From a virus: DNA of 38,749 nt. A program made the position numbers and the translations under genes. The notes below the pieces were generated by a model. It was not told the origin of the DNA. It was given only the letters and a program-made list of their open reading frames with translations, and did not search any database. Location of the stretch: the IMG/VR virus record IMGVR_UViG_3300032291_001035, positions 1 to 38,749 of that record; one strand, 5' to 3'. Every line of letters starts with the position of its first letter. Within the stretch, counting starts at the first letter, position 1. Shown in pieces: positions 10,021 through 15,970 of the stretch.

Positions 10021-10287
10021 TTACCACTTCACCCTGTTCGCCCAATACGCAGCAGACATCTTGCCCTTAGCGATATTGCTTGCGTGTCTTGCTTTGAACG
10101 CTTTATTCCGTGCTGACCCCTCAGGTGAACCCTTCACACCCTTCTGACCGAAACGGATCGTCTTGATCTTGTCGCCCTCCTTCGCCACAACGACGTGCGA
10201 CTTAGTTGGATGATTCGGTGTTGCTTTTGGTTTATTAAAACCACTCACACCAGCACGGGTAAGTCGAGGATCTTTAGCAGTAGCCAT
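10021..10287 (-). CDS. Small conserved basic phage protein, 88 aa
   Basis: A Lys/Gly-rich protein with HPTKSHVVVAKEGDKIKTIRFGQKG in pieces and a C-terminus of KAFKARHASNIAKGKMSAAYWANRVKW type. I recognise this pattern as recurrent in aquatic podoviruses next to terminase, but I know of no assigned function. The basic charge would suit nucleic-acid contact. It is followed after a few bases by terL. Confidence 0.7.
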   Translation of the reverse strand: MATAKDPRLTRAGVSGFNKPKATPNHPTKSHVVVAKEGDKIKTIRFGQKGVKGSPEGSARNKAFKARHASNIAKGKMSAAYWANRVKW

Positions 10288-10296
10288 ACCGTAACA

Positions 10297-11094
10297 CTAC
10301 ATTCTCTGCTGAGTAGCTGCGACCTCATGACCCCACATCATCGCCCACCGGTGGCAATCCCCACAATGCTTCGCCCGTGGATGATCCCCATCACACAAAT
10401 ACTTAGTTGTCTCCCCAAACTTACGAACCTGCCACAACGCAGCCCTAGCGGTAAAAGACCAAGCCATCGAATCAGACGACACAAGATGATCACGGAACAA
10501 CTTCAAACCATCCTTCTTCAAACCAAACCCGTGCATCTTCAACCCGTAAGCAGACAAATCTTCCACCAACTGTTTAACGCCATGCACATTGGCACGACGA
10601 CAAAACGACCCCATACCAACAGTCGGATAATCCCGAAGATCAACCCCATAAGACAAATACATATCAAGATGCGTCCGGTAATCATCAGGCTCCCACCCCT
10701 GCAACACAGGGATAATAGGAAGATCAGGACCCAACTCCTGAAGCCTCAAAAAGTTTTGGCAAGTTAAATGCTGATGCTCATCAACAGACTTCCCAGTCTT
10801 TACAAGCATATGAGGTTCGCACATCCAGTCCTGAGGGGAAGCCCAATCCATCGTCCCAATCTCATCAGTGATCCGATACAACTCATCGACATACTGATCG
10901 GGGGTAGTTACCCACTTGTCAAACATGGACAACTCCGTAAATCCCCCGCTGTCACAACACCAAGAAATACCAGACCGGCGAAACTTCTTGTAGGCGCGCA
11001 AACGACGTACAGAAACAAACAACGGATTCGTGTTCACCTCGTTCCAAAGCCATGAAGGGTTGTTAGTCCCCACATAAAACTTGAAATTAGGCAC
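10297..11094 (-). CDS. dpdA: DpdA-like DNA 7-deazaguanine transglycosylase, 265 aa
   Basis: It resembles the tRNA-guanine transglycosylase superfamily in its phage DpdA form, which swaps guanine in DNA for a 7-deazaguanine such as preQ0. Visible: CDSGGFTEL with Asp48, ASPQDWMCEP, PVLQGW, VGMGSFCRR, HGFGLKKDG, a second Asp in SSDSMAWS (about 208) matching the nucleophile position, and a late metal-type cluster CDGD...HCGDCHR (Cys234, 244, 247, His248/256). I chose GTG at 11094, not the longer TTG at 11184. The product then begins PNFKFYVGTNNP, and the GTG overlaps the stop of a small upstream ORF with a strong ribosome-binding site. No preQ0 synthesis genes are visible here. The TGT-superfamily assignment is strong; DNA as substrate is inferred. 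Confidence 0.8.
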   Translation of the reverse strand: MPNFKFYVGTNNPSWLWNEVNTNPLFVSVRRLRAYKKFRRSGISWCCDSGGFTELSMFDKWVTTPDQYVDELYRITDEIGTMDWASPQDWMCEPHMLVKTGKSVDEHQHLTCQNFLRLQELGPDLPIIPVLQGWEPDDYRTHLDMYLSYGVDLRDYPTVGMGSFCRRANVHGVKQLVEDLSAYGLKMHGFGLKKDGLKLFRDHLVSSDSMAWSFTARAALWQVRKFGETTKYLCDGDHPRAKHCGDCHRWAMMWGHEVAATQQRM

Positions 11095-11167
11095 GAGCTG
11101 CAACCCAGTAGCAATAAAAGAACGGCCCAACAATCGAACCAATAAAAAAATAATCTTGGAATCCCAT
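11087..11167 (-). CDS. 26-residue membrane peptide / leader ORF upstream of dpdA
   Basis: This ORF has the best start signals at the head of the minus-strand operon: GGAGGGG, then ATG at 11167. It encodes a hydrophobic peptide (MGFQDYFFIGSIVGPFFYCY, then WVAARA) long enough for one membrane span. Its TAA (11089-11087) overlaps the GTG of dpdA within CGTGCCTAA, so dpdA is probably translated by re-initiation. It may be a real small membrane protein, a regulatory leader peptide, or both. Confidence 0.55.
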   Translation of the reverse strand: MGFQDYFFIGSIVGPFFYCYWVAARA

Positions 11168-11177
11168 GATCCCCTCC

Positions 11178-11205
11178 TTCGCAAACAATCATAGTCTGCT
11201 ACACT
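11178..11205 (+). promoter_or_regulatory. Candidate plus-strand promoter for the structured RNA
   Basis: TTCGCA (11178-11183), 16 bases, TACACT (11200-11205). The -10 fits the actinobacterial TAnnnT pattern; the -35 matches TTGACA at four of six positions. Transcription would start near 11212, at the edge of the structured region. It overlaps the divergent minus-strand promoter, so the two may exclude each other. Confidence 0.35.
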
Positions 11206-11216
11206 GACGGACGCAA
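11188..11216 (-). promoter_or_regulatory. Minus-strand promoter for the dpdA-terL-structural operon
   Basis: Reading the minus strand, TTGCGT (11216-11211), 17 bases, then TATGAT (11193-11188). The -10 box is near consensus and the -35 is weak. The predicted start lies about 15 bases before the GGAGGGG of the 26-residue ORF. It is the only clear promoter before the longest run of virion genes and may need an activator for its weak -35. Confidence 0.55.
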
Positions 11217-12008
11217 CAGAGAAAGACTCCCACGCTGGGAAGCGTCAGAGCGAGCAAGGCTGTACACCGGTTGCAAGGTGCGGGGCATTTCACACTAGGA
11301 AACTAGGGTAGATGTTCCCTGCAACCAAGACAGAATGAAGACAGATGGTCTGATCCCCTGTTGCGTAAGAGGAACAAGCAGCGTTGAATGAACGACCAAA
11401 CATTCCAACCTTTACAGGTGTCGGCTAAAAGAACTTGGCTACGGCGACCTTGAACTCTTGTGGTTCTAAACCGTGGGGGAAAGCCATCTACTCTTTGCTT
11501 GTCTTCAACACAGCTAGTTGTGTCTAACGCCCTCGTGCTTCGCACAGCGGTTGTTCGCAGCGAAACACGGATCACGTCGCTGTGAATGTGCAACGCTTCG
11601 GATGGGCCTTCAAAAGCCAACCACTCTCAGTAGTCAATAACCACACCCAGTCACACAGTCGAACACCTAGCCAACCTGGTACAAAAGAGTGACAACATCT
11701 GTGTGCAGTAATACAGTACCCCCCCCACACGCGCCTCGGCACACCCCCAGTTGGAGCTGCAGTCACGGACTGTTCGACCCTCCGACCCCATAAATTACAT
11801 AACTAGCATTATGGGCGGGACATTGGCACCCCCCTCCCCCCTCCCCCTGCCAAATTCCGGCGGGGCAGGTACCTCACTCACCGATTCCGGCACGGTTGCG
11901 GGTGGCGTGGGCGGCGTTCCGCCTTGCAGGGTTGCGGGTGTCTTTCCTGCCGTCTTCGGGGGCGTGGTTGCAGGCAGCTCAACCGCGGGAGATCTTCACC
12001 GAAAGAAA
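11207..12008 (+). ncRNA. Candidate giant structured non-coding RNA, about 800 nt
   Basis: Nothing here reads as a gene on either strand, yet stem-loops follow one another along its length. Examples: GACGC/GCGTC (11210/11242) enclosing TCCCA/TGGGA; GGTTGCA/TGCAACC (11269/11320) enclosing CTAG-GAAA-CTAG (11295-11306, a GNRA tetraloop on this strand); ACACA/TGTGT (11508/11519); CACAGCG/CGCTGTG (11543/11578); TTGGAG/CTCCGA (11751/11780) enclosing CAGTC-ACG-GACTG; CCCATAA/TTATGGG (11787/11809); TTGGCA/TGCCAA (11823/11848); GGCGG/CCGCC (11910); CGTGGTT/AACCGCG (11963/11981). Length, lack of ORFs and phage location match the GOLLD/ROOL class of ornate RNAs. Family membership is not shown; an origin or packaging site within the region is also possible. 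Confidence 0.5.
11823..11853. other. C-rich loop held in a 6-bp stem; G-quadruplex candidate on the minus strand
   Basis: Arms TTGGCA (11823-11828) and TGCCAA (11848-11853) enclose exactly 19 bases made of C runs of 6, 6 and 5 split by single T. The minus strand therefore carries three long G runs, and another C8 run lies at 11719-11726. It could act as a structural loop of the RNA, a protein-binding site, or a replication or packaging signal. Confidence 0.45.
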
Positions 12009-12012
12009 TAGC

Positions 12013-12041
12013 TTGACAAGTGTCGCACGGTTGTGTACTCT
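12013..12041 (+). promoter_or_regulatory. Promoter P1 of the plus-strand small-gene cluster
   Basis: TTGACA (12013-12018), 17 bases, TACTCT (12036-12041): a perfect -35 and a TAnnnT -10. The block 12010-12033 matches 12707-12730 at P2 in 22 of 24 bases, including most of the spacer, so the spacer is probably a shared operator. A TGTCGG/CCGACA hairpin (12047-12064) lies in the leader before the first gene. Confidence 0.75.
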
Positions 12042-12083
12042 CACCTTGTCGGAATAACCCGACAGCTACCGAAGGGGGCAGCA

Positions 12084-12461
12084 ATGCCAGATTATGAAGA
12101 AATAGAACCCGCGTGGGATCCTTGCGTGAAGTGTGGTGAGTGTGCGCCGTTGGATATCCACGGCGTTTGCATAGCTTGCGAACTGCCTGCACAGTTCGGG
12201 CGTACTCATCGGGATATGACCATTGAAGGCGGCAACCTGCCAGATTCGCCCCCGCGCGATTCTGTCCCCTTGTCTGCCGTGCGTGGCGAGATCATCGACA
12301 CGGTGCGAGAGTTGCAAGGGTTCCTCAATGATCTACTTGCAAGCCTTGACGGATCGCCCGCCGCCTTCACGTTGGGAGATTTCGCGGGAGATATCCGCGG
12401 CAACGCCTGCCACTTGTGGAACCTTTTAGTAGCCGTGAACGACAACAAGGGCGGCAACTAA
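12084..12461 (+). CDS. Small zinc-ribbon-like protein, 125 aa (first gene of the P1 unit)
   Basis: The ATG at 12084 follows AAGGGGGC. Near the N-terminus is a paired-cysteine cluster, CVKCGEC, then CIAC about 16 residues later, typical of a zinc ribbon or knuckle. The C-terminal half is helical (VRGEIIDTVRELQGFLNDLL). The stop overlaps the next ATG (TAATG). No family is recognised. A small regulator or host-takeover protein is plausible from context only. Confidence 0.7.
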   Translation: MPDYEEIEPAWDPCVKCGECAPLDIHGVCIACELPAQFGRTHRDMTIEGGNLPDSPPRDSVPLSAVRGEIIDTVRELQGFLNDLLASLDGSPAAFTLGDFAGDIRGNACHLWNLLVAVNDNKGGN

Positions 12462-12706
12462 TGGCAACCATTGGCAACGTACCTTTCCACTCAACCCGCC
12501 CAACTAGCCCCGCGCTAGGTAAGGCGTGGGAGGTTATCGGTAGGACACTTGAAGGGGAAGTCGGGTGTATGCCATGCGTTGAGTATTGGAGCGCGGAAGA
12601 CGTGACTCTATCCCGCCCGATATTTAGCAGCGATGAGACGACAGGCATGACGTGCGATCTGTGCGGCGTGGCGATCTCTCCCGCTGTTAGGGCGGCAGGT
12701 AATTAA
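12461..12706 (+). CDS. Small Cys4 protein, 81 aa
   Basis: Starts at the ATG that overlaps the previous stop. It carries CMPC and, about 28 residues later, CDLC, which could bind one metal ion. The rest has no recognised domain. It is the last gene before promoter P2, so P1 makes a two-gene unit unless transcription reads through. Confidence 0.7.
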   Translation: MATIGNVPFHSTRPTSPALGKAWEVIGRTLEGEVGCMPCVEYWSAEDVTLSRPIFSSDETTGMTCDLCGVAISPAVRAAGN

Positions 12707-12709
12707 AGC

Positions 12710-12739
12710 TTGACAAGTGTCTTACGGTTGCATTACCGT
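12710..12739 (+). promoter_or_regulatory. Promoter P2, near copy of P1
   Basis: TTGACA (12710-12715), 18 bases, TACCGT (12734-12739). It begins directly after the stop of the 81-residue gene. The -35 and most of the spacer copy P1; the -10 regions differ. Shared control of the two units is likely. Confidence 0.7.
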
Positions 12740-12748
12740 GAAGACATC

Positions 12749-12845
12749 GGGCGGGGAAAGTCCCTCGCAAGGTTCGCCACCTTGCCGCCCACTATGCCCA
12801 CAATGGGCAGAACCGCCACGGCGGGAATATGAAAGGGGGCAGACA
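12749..12845 (+). promoter_or_regulatory. Structured 5' leader of the P2 unit
   Basis: Between P2 and the ATG at 12846 lie about 100 bases with several compact helices: GGGCG/CGCCC (12749-12753 with 12786-12790) closing a multiloop that holds GCAAGGT-TCGCC-ACCTTGC (12767-12785); TGCCCA-CAA-TGGGCA (12795-12809); and CCGC-CACG-GCGG (12813-12824). The ribosome-binding site AAAGGGGGC (12832-12840) lies just after the last stem. It could be a riboswitch-like or protein-binding leader; no known class is recognised. Confidence 0.5.
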
Positions 12846-13358
12846 ATGTCTGCATATCAAGTCAATCAGGACACCATAGACCTCATTGTGAGCGTCTTAG
12901 TGTCATGGAACAAGCGCGGAGGTAGTCCCTATGCGTACACTTACGGCGAATCGCCCACAGATGAGCAGCTCATTACTGAGACAGAACTAGGGCGGGGCTA
13001 TATGATGACCCGCGCCGATTACACCACGGCAGACGCGCTAGGGCGTGAGTTAATTGACGCAAACGTGCGGAGCCTGGCTAGCCGTTACAGTGACGGCGTA
13101 GAGCTATGCAGTTACTACTCGGAGAGCTACACCTTCCGCCCCGTCAATGAGGCACAAGTAACCGTGGCGCGCGCGATGGGGGCAGTCAACTGTTACCGCT
13201 ATCAGGCTTGTGAGTTTGACGGGTGGCGCGGATCGTTCGCCGAAGGCTTGACTAATGCGGCCATGGATCGCTTAGTGGATATCGTCTCTACGGGGTGGGA
13301 CTACTCCCGCGAGGAATCGCCGAAGATCGTTAGCATTTTTGACATGGGGGGCAAGTAA
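12846..13358 (+). CDS. Conserved-type phage protein, 170 aa (largest of the plus cluster)
   Basis: Starts MSAYQVNQDTIDLIVSVLVS after a strong AAAGGGGGC. The opening resembles a recurrent family of phage and plasmid proteins of the form MSAY-V...I..I, seen in actinobacteriophages, with no function I know. It is rich in Tyr, Asp and Arg and has no membrane span or metal cluster. It leads the 12-gene P2 unit, suggesting that a main effector sits first. Its stop overlaps the next start. Confidence 0.75.
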   Translation: MSAYQVNQDTIDLIVSVLVSWNKRGGSPYAYTYGESPTDEQLITETELGRGYMMTRADYTTADALGRELIDANVRSLASRYSDGVELCSYYSESYTFRPVNEAQVTVARAMGAVNCYRYQACEFDGWRGSFAEGLTNAAMDRLVDIVSTGWDYSREESPKIVSIFDMGGK

Positions 13359-13561
13359 TGAAGACCCCAAACTGGCACGGCTACCCCTGCCCCTACTGCA
13401 ACGCGGAAAGGGGGCAGGGTTGCACCTCACCTGCCACGGGTAGAGCGTTGACTACGTCTCACCTATCACGGGAGCCACAAGCGCGCCCGCGTAGCACGTC
13501 ACCCGAAGACGCAACCCTTCAAGCCTTGACCAATGCCATCGTGCTAGGAAACGGGTTCTAG
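13358..13561 (+). CDS. Small zinc-binding-type protein, 67 aa
   Basis: Begins at the TAATG overlap. The N-terminus reads PCPYCNAERGQGCTSPATGR, a compact zinc-ribbon pattern (CxxC...C) common in small actinophage proteins, followed by an Arg/Ser/Thr linker and a short helix. Nucleic-acid binding is plausible; no partner is known. Confidence 0.65.
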   Translation: MKTPNWHGYPCPYCNAERGQGCTSPATGRALTTSHLSREPQARPRSTSPEDATLQALTNAIVLGNGF

Positions 13562-13563
13562 CG

Positions 13564-13734
13564 ATGGAACGGTTAGAGATCACCACAGAACGCAACCGCG
13601 AAGGGGCGTGGATCCTTTCCACGATTACCGGCGGCAGCTATTCGGGCTACCGCTTGCAGCGTAGCTATTACGGCTACACCAAACGCGAGGCTATTGCCTT
13701 ATTCCGTCAATTTGTGAAGGAACAGAACCAATGA
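13564..13734 (+). CDS. Small hypothetical protein, 56 aa
   Basis: The ATG at 13564 starts two bases after the previous stop (13559-13561). The product is beta-rich then helical: GGSYSGYRLQRSYYGYTKRE followed by AIALFRQFVKEQ. A YYGYTKREA...LF ending recurs in small actinophage proteins of unknown role. The TGA overlaps the next ATG by four bases. Confidence 0.65.
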   Translation: MERLEITTERNREGAWILSTITGGSYSGYRLQRSYYGYTKREAIALFRQFVKEQNQ

Positions 13735-14021
13735 ACAACACACTGCCCGCCTCCATCGTGGAGCATGAGCCACCCGCAAACAACAACAACAAGCGTTGTT
13801 GGAGTGTCGGACTGTGGGAATTGGAGTGGCAACCTTCGCGCCCTTTCGTAATTTGGGCTATTGCAGAACGGCACAAGTCTTTCGTTAGGGCTAGTGGAGG
13901 GATCTACTACGGCGAGGACAGAACGCAAAAAATGGGGTGGGATCTTCCCGTTCCGCCTGCCTACGTTCGCAATGCTGCATTAGCCGTCATGCGCCAGATA
14001 CACCAGGACGGGGGCAAGTAA
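13731..14021 (+). CDS. Small hypothetical protein, 96 aa
   Basis: Starts at the ATGA overlap with the 56-residue gene. It has an Asn run (ANNNNK), several tryptophans (WSVGLWELEWQ) and a helical C-terminus (AYVRNAALAVMRQIHQD). No domain is recognised. It is coupled to the next gene by TAATG. Confidence 0.6.
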   Translation: MNNTLPASIVEHEPPANNNNKRCWSVGLWELEWQPSRPFVIWAIAERHKSFVRASGGIYYGEDRTQKMGWDLPVPPAYVRNAALAVMRQIHQDGGK

Positions 14022-14275
14022 TGACCGCACCATTACTGCATAAGACATGGCTAGACACCTTCACGGGCTGTCATATGGCTGTCGGCATTTGCGCCGAAGG
14101 CTACCGCTATGAGGCTGTCTTAGATAAGGGGCGGGTGCAAGCTGCCGTGATGACCGCGGCAGGCGAATGGTACACACTTAGCGAACACTGCACAATGGCT
14201 GCCATGATCGCCCGCCTTCACTCAGGTTCATGGCGAGAGATCGCAACAGTACACCCACAGAAGGAAACACACTAA
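14021..14275 (+). CDS. Small hypothetical protein, 84 aa
   Basis: Begins at the TAATG junction. The composition suggests a small alpha/beta fold (GYRYEAVLDKGRVQAAVMTA, then GEWYTLSEH). No metal cluster, membrane span or known family is seen. It is coupled to neighbours on both sides. Confidence 0.6.
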   Translation: MTAPLLHKTWLDTFTGCHMAVGICAEGYRYEAVLDKGRVQAAVMTAAGEWYTLSEHCTMAAMIARLHSGSWREIATVHPQKETH

Positions 14276-14430
14276 TGGAACGCGCGCCGATTCTCAATGA
14301 GTGTCACCTATGCGGGGAGCCTCACACCCTCCCCCGTATGGTGCATAAATGGGACAAGTCCTATTGCTTAACGTGCTACCCCACGGTGGCACACAACTAC
14401 AACACAACAACAGAAGGAACAGAACAATGA
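14275..14430 (+). CDS. Cys4 mini-protein, 51 aa
   Basis: An in-frame ATG exists at 14230, but the TAATG overlap favours 14275. It carries CHLC near residue 10 and CLTC about 20 residues later, a minimal zinc finger, then a Thr/Asn tail. Such tiny fingers in phages often contact host transcription proteins, but this is inference. Confidence 0.65.
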   Translation: MERAPILNECHLCGEPHTLPRMVHKWDKSYCLTCYPTVAHNYNTTTEGTEQ

Positions 14431-14696
14431 CCACACCAACTAACTACACCGCGCCCGCGCGGGTTCACGATCTACTAGGGCAGGCTTACCGCTTACTAGA
14501 AGACGCACAAGCCCACGCTAACCAATGGGATCGGACAGAACTAGGGCGAGGGCTAGACAATATCCGTTGGCAGCTAGGCGACTTCATCGCACAGATCACG
14601 CCACTTACCACCGCCCACACCCTTGACCCCGTGTCGGGCGAATGGGTAGCCGATACCCGTCACGCTTTCAGTCTCGCATTAGAAGGGGGCGAGTGA
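14427..14696 (+). CDS. Small helical protein, 89 aa
   Basis: Starts at the ATGA overlap. The middle is clearly helical (ARVHDLLGQAYRLLEDAQAH), with a likely second helix (LDNIRWQLGDFIAQI). No recognised family. The stop overlaps the next ATG (TGATG). Confidence 0.6.
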   Translation: MTTPTNYTAPARVHDLLGQAYRLLEDAQAHANQWDRTELGRGLDNIRWQLGDFIAQITPLTTAHTLDPVSGEWVADTRHAFSLALEGGE

Positions 14697-14917
14697 TGAG
14701 ATACGAAGATTACCTAGTGCAGTTCAATGATGAACCTGCACCAATGATTAGACGGCTATGTCTCGACACACCAGACAGGTACCTAAACGATCAGCCTGAG
14801 AACGATCACGACACTTTCTATTATCTCAACACCAACGAAACACGAGAGCTACTTGCTACCCCATTAGGCGGGGTGTGGGGCGTTGCCGGTAACGAGTGGA
14901 AAGTGATCGTTAAGTAA
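14696..14917 (+). CDS. Small acidic protein, 73 aa
   Basis: Begins MRYEDYLVQFNDEPAP at the TGATG overlap. It is acidic, with an NDQPENDHDTFYYLNTNETR stretch in the centre and GVWGVAGNEWKVIVK at the end. Acidic small proteins can mimic DNA or bind host nucleic-acid proteins, but no specific fold is recognised. Confidence 0.6.
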   Translation: MRYEDYLVQFNDEPAPMIRRLCLDTPDRYLNDQPENDHDTFYYLNTNETRELLATPLGGVWGVAGNEWKVIVK

Positions 14918-15219
14918 TGTCCCGCAACTATTCCCCGAATCACCCCGCTGTCCGTGCATGGCTTGACATTGACAACGCACCACCGCAAACGGTACGCCAA
15001 CGCCGTGAGGCAATGAACGCCCGTGCAGGTAGATCCAACGCGCTGCCCCGTAGCCGTGCCATCGTAGGGTTCGTGTCGATCCTTGCCACCTTCCCCGCAA
15101 TGGCGTGGGGCGAGGCACAAGGCCAGCTAGTTGTGGCGTTCGTTCCACTTGCGTTCGGGGTGTACTGCCTCGCGCCGTGGATGCGTAAAGACATCGAGGA
15201 GGTACGCCAGTGGCGTTGA
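14917..15219 (+). CDS. Small membrane protein, 100 aa
   Basis: Starts at TAATG. The N-terminal half is soluble and Arg-rich. Two hydrophobic segments follow (about residues 47-63, AIVGFVSILATFPAMAW, and 68-85, GQLVVAFVPLAFGVYCL), with a charged tail. It is the only clear membrane protein of the cluster. A role in superinfection exclusion is a common use of such proteins but is not shown. Confidence 0.65.
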   Translation: MSRNYSPNHPAVRAWLDIDNAPPQTVRQRREAMNARAGRSNALPRSRAIVGFVSILATFPAMAWGEAQGQLVVAFVPLAFGVYCLAPWMRKDIEEVRQWR

Positions 15220-15395
15220 AGATCCGCATCTCATGCGACAAGTGTGGAGGGGAGGCGATCCCCTTCACCATCGGAACGGCAACCGATGCCAGGGTGGAAC
15301 GATTCCCCGAAGGATGGTTCTATGACGGCGAGGTCGATCTCTGCCCCGTGTGTACGGGGCGAGACGGCAGCTATTGGACAGCGGAGCCGTTCTAA
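15210..15395 (+). CDS. Cys4 zinc-ribbon-type protein, 61 aa
   Basis: Uses GTG at 15210 and overlaps the previous gene by ten bases. CDKC near residue 9 and CPVC near residue 45 frame a beta-rich core (RFPEGWFYDGEVDL), a standard zinc-ribbon arrangement. Function unknown. Confidence 0.65.
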   Translation: MALKIRISCDKCGGEAIPFTIGTATDARVERFPEGWFYDGEVDLCPVCTGRDGSYWTAEPF

Positions 15396-15595
15396 TGAGT
15401 ATTTACACCAACGGTTCATATTGCCCCGCCTGCGCGCATATTTATTTAGGGTCTGTACAACCATTAGCCCAATGGGAAAGTACGCAACGTAACCGGCATT
15501 GCCATATTGGTAATTGTCGTGAGGAACTTATGCCGATAGAGATAGACAGCGGTGAAGCGTTAGCAGCCCACGCTATGAACAGCCCGTGGGATTAG
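15395..15595 (+). CDS. Small Cys/His-rich protein, 66 aa
   Basis: Starts at TAATG. CPAC at residue 10 and HCHIGNC around residue 35 could make a zinc site. Base composition becomes more A/T-rich from here to the end of the cluster, unlike the preceding genes, so these last two genes may have a separate history. Confidence 0.6.
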   Translation: MSIYTNGSYCPACAHIYLGSVQPLAQWESTQRNRHCHIGNCREELMPIEIDSGEALAAHAMNSPWD

Positions 15596-15601
15596 ATCGG
15601 T

Positions 15602-15907
15602 ATGAGTTTGTTTATCAACAGTCTCATTGAGATATGGGATGTCATAACGGAACCCCAACGTCGCAAGCGTGAGGATGCCCGCATAGACGCGCTGTGCTTA
15701 GCAATGGAGCGTGAAGGGTACACAATCACGCAGGTGGTTGCGGGTGTGCCGGTCAAGTGGTTTTGCTACTGCCCTCGTGAGGTGTGGCGTTGGTCAAAAT
15801 CGGAGCGCATGGCCCATGTCTTCCATGATTATTCAGCAGCGGAGCGAGCAGTAGAAAATTGTTCTGTCTCTTACAAGTCGAGTTACCAGATCATAAAACG
15901 ACAATAG
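15602..15907 (+). CDS. Small hypothetical protein, 101 aa (last gene of the plus cluster)
   Basis: Starts six bases after the previous stop. The N-terminus is helical (SLIEIWDVITEPQRRKREDA); the centre is Trp/Cys-rich (VKWFCYCPREVWRW), and the C-terminus is basic. No family recognised. It ends just before the terminator at 15931. Confidence 0.6.
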   Translation: MSLFINSLIEIWDVITEPQRRKREDARIDALCLAMEREGYTITQVVAGVPVKWFCYCPREVWRWSKSERMAHVFHDYSAAERAVENCSVSYKSSYQIIKRQ

Positions 15908-15930
15908 TTTTTATCTGATACTCTGTAACT

Positions 15931-15970
15931 GCCCTAGCCGGTGTCCCCCTTCTCATCGGCTAGGGCTTTT
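15931..15970 (+). terminator. Strong Rho-independent terminator of the plus-strand cluster
   Basis: GCCCTAGCCG (15931-15940) and CGGCTAGGGC (15957-15966) form a perfect 10-bp stem with a 16-base loop, followed by TTTT. It separates the plus cluster from the convergent whiB gene, whose stop codon lies in the T-tract. The opposite orientation lacks a T-run. Confidence 0.9.

Noticed and set aside
11095-11184. The longer DpdA reading from TTG at 11184
   Set aside because: The extra residues are encoded over a ribosome-binding site and another ORF with better signals, and known relatives start near the FKFYVGT segment.
11751-11790. A possible tRNA, suggested by a GTTCGA T-loop-like motif at about 11772
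   Set aside because: The flanking bases do not form a T-stem or acceptor stem, and no CCA-adjacent discriminator pattern is seen. No tRNA was found in the window.
11751-12011. An 86-residue plus-strand ORF in the structured region
   Set aside because: Low-complexity Pro/Gly/Val sequence with no ribosome-binding site, lying over several perfect stems; also overlaps P1.
11894-15747. GGTTGCGGGTG repeated at 11894, 11930 and 15736 as a possible regulatory repeat
   Set aside because: The third copy is inside a coding region and the first two lie in GC-rich sequence; three short copies without other context are not enough.
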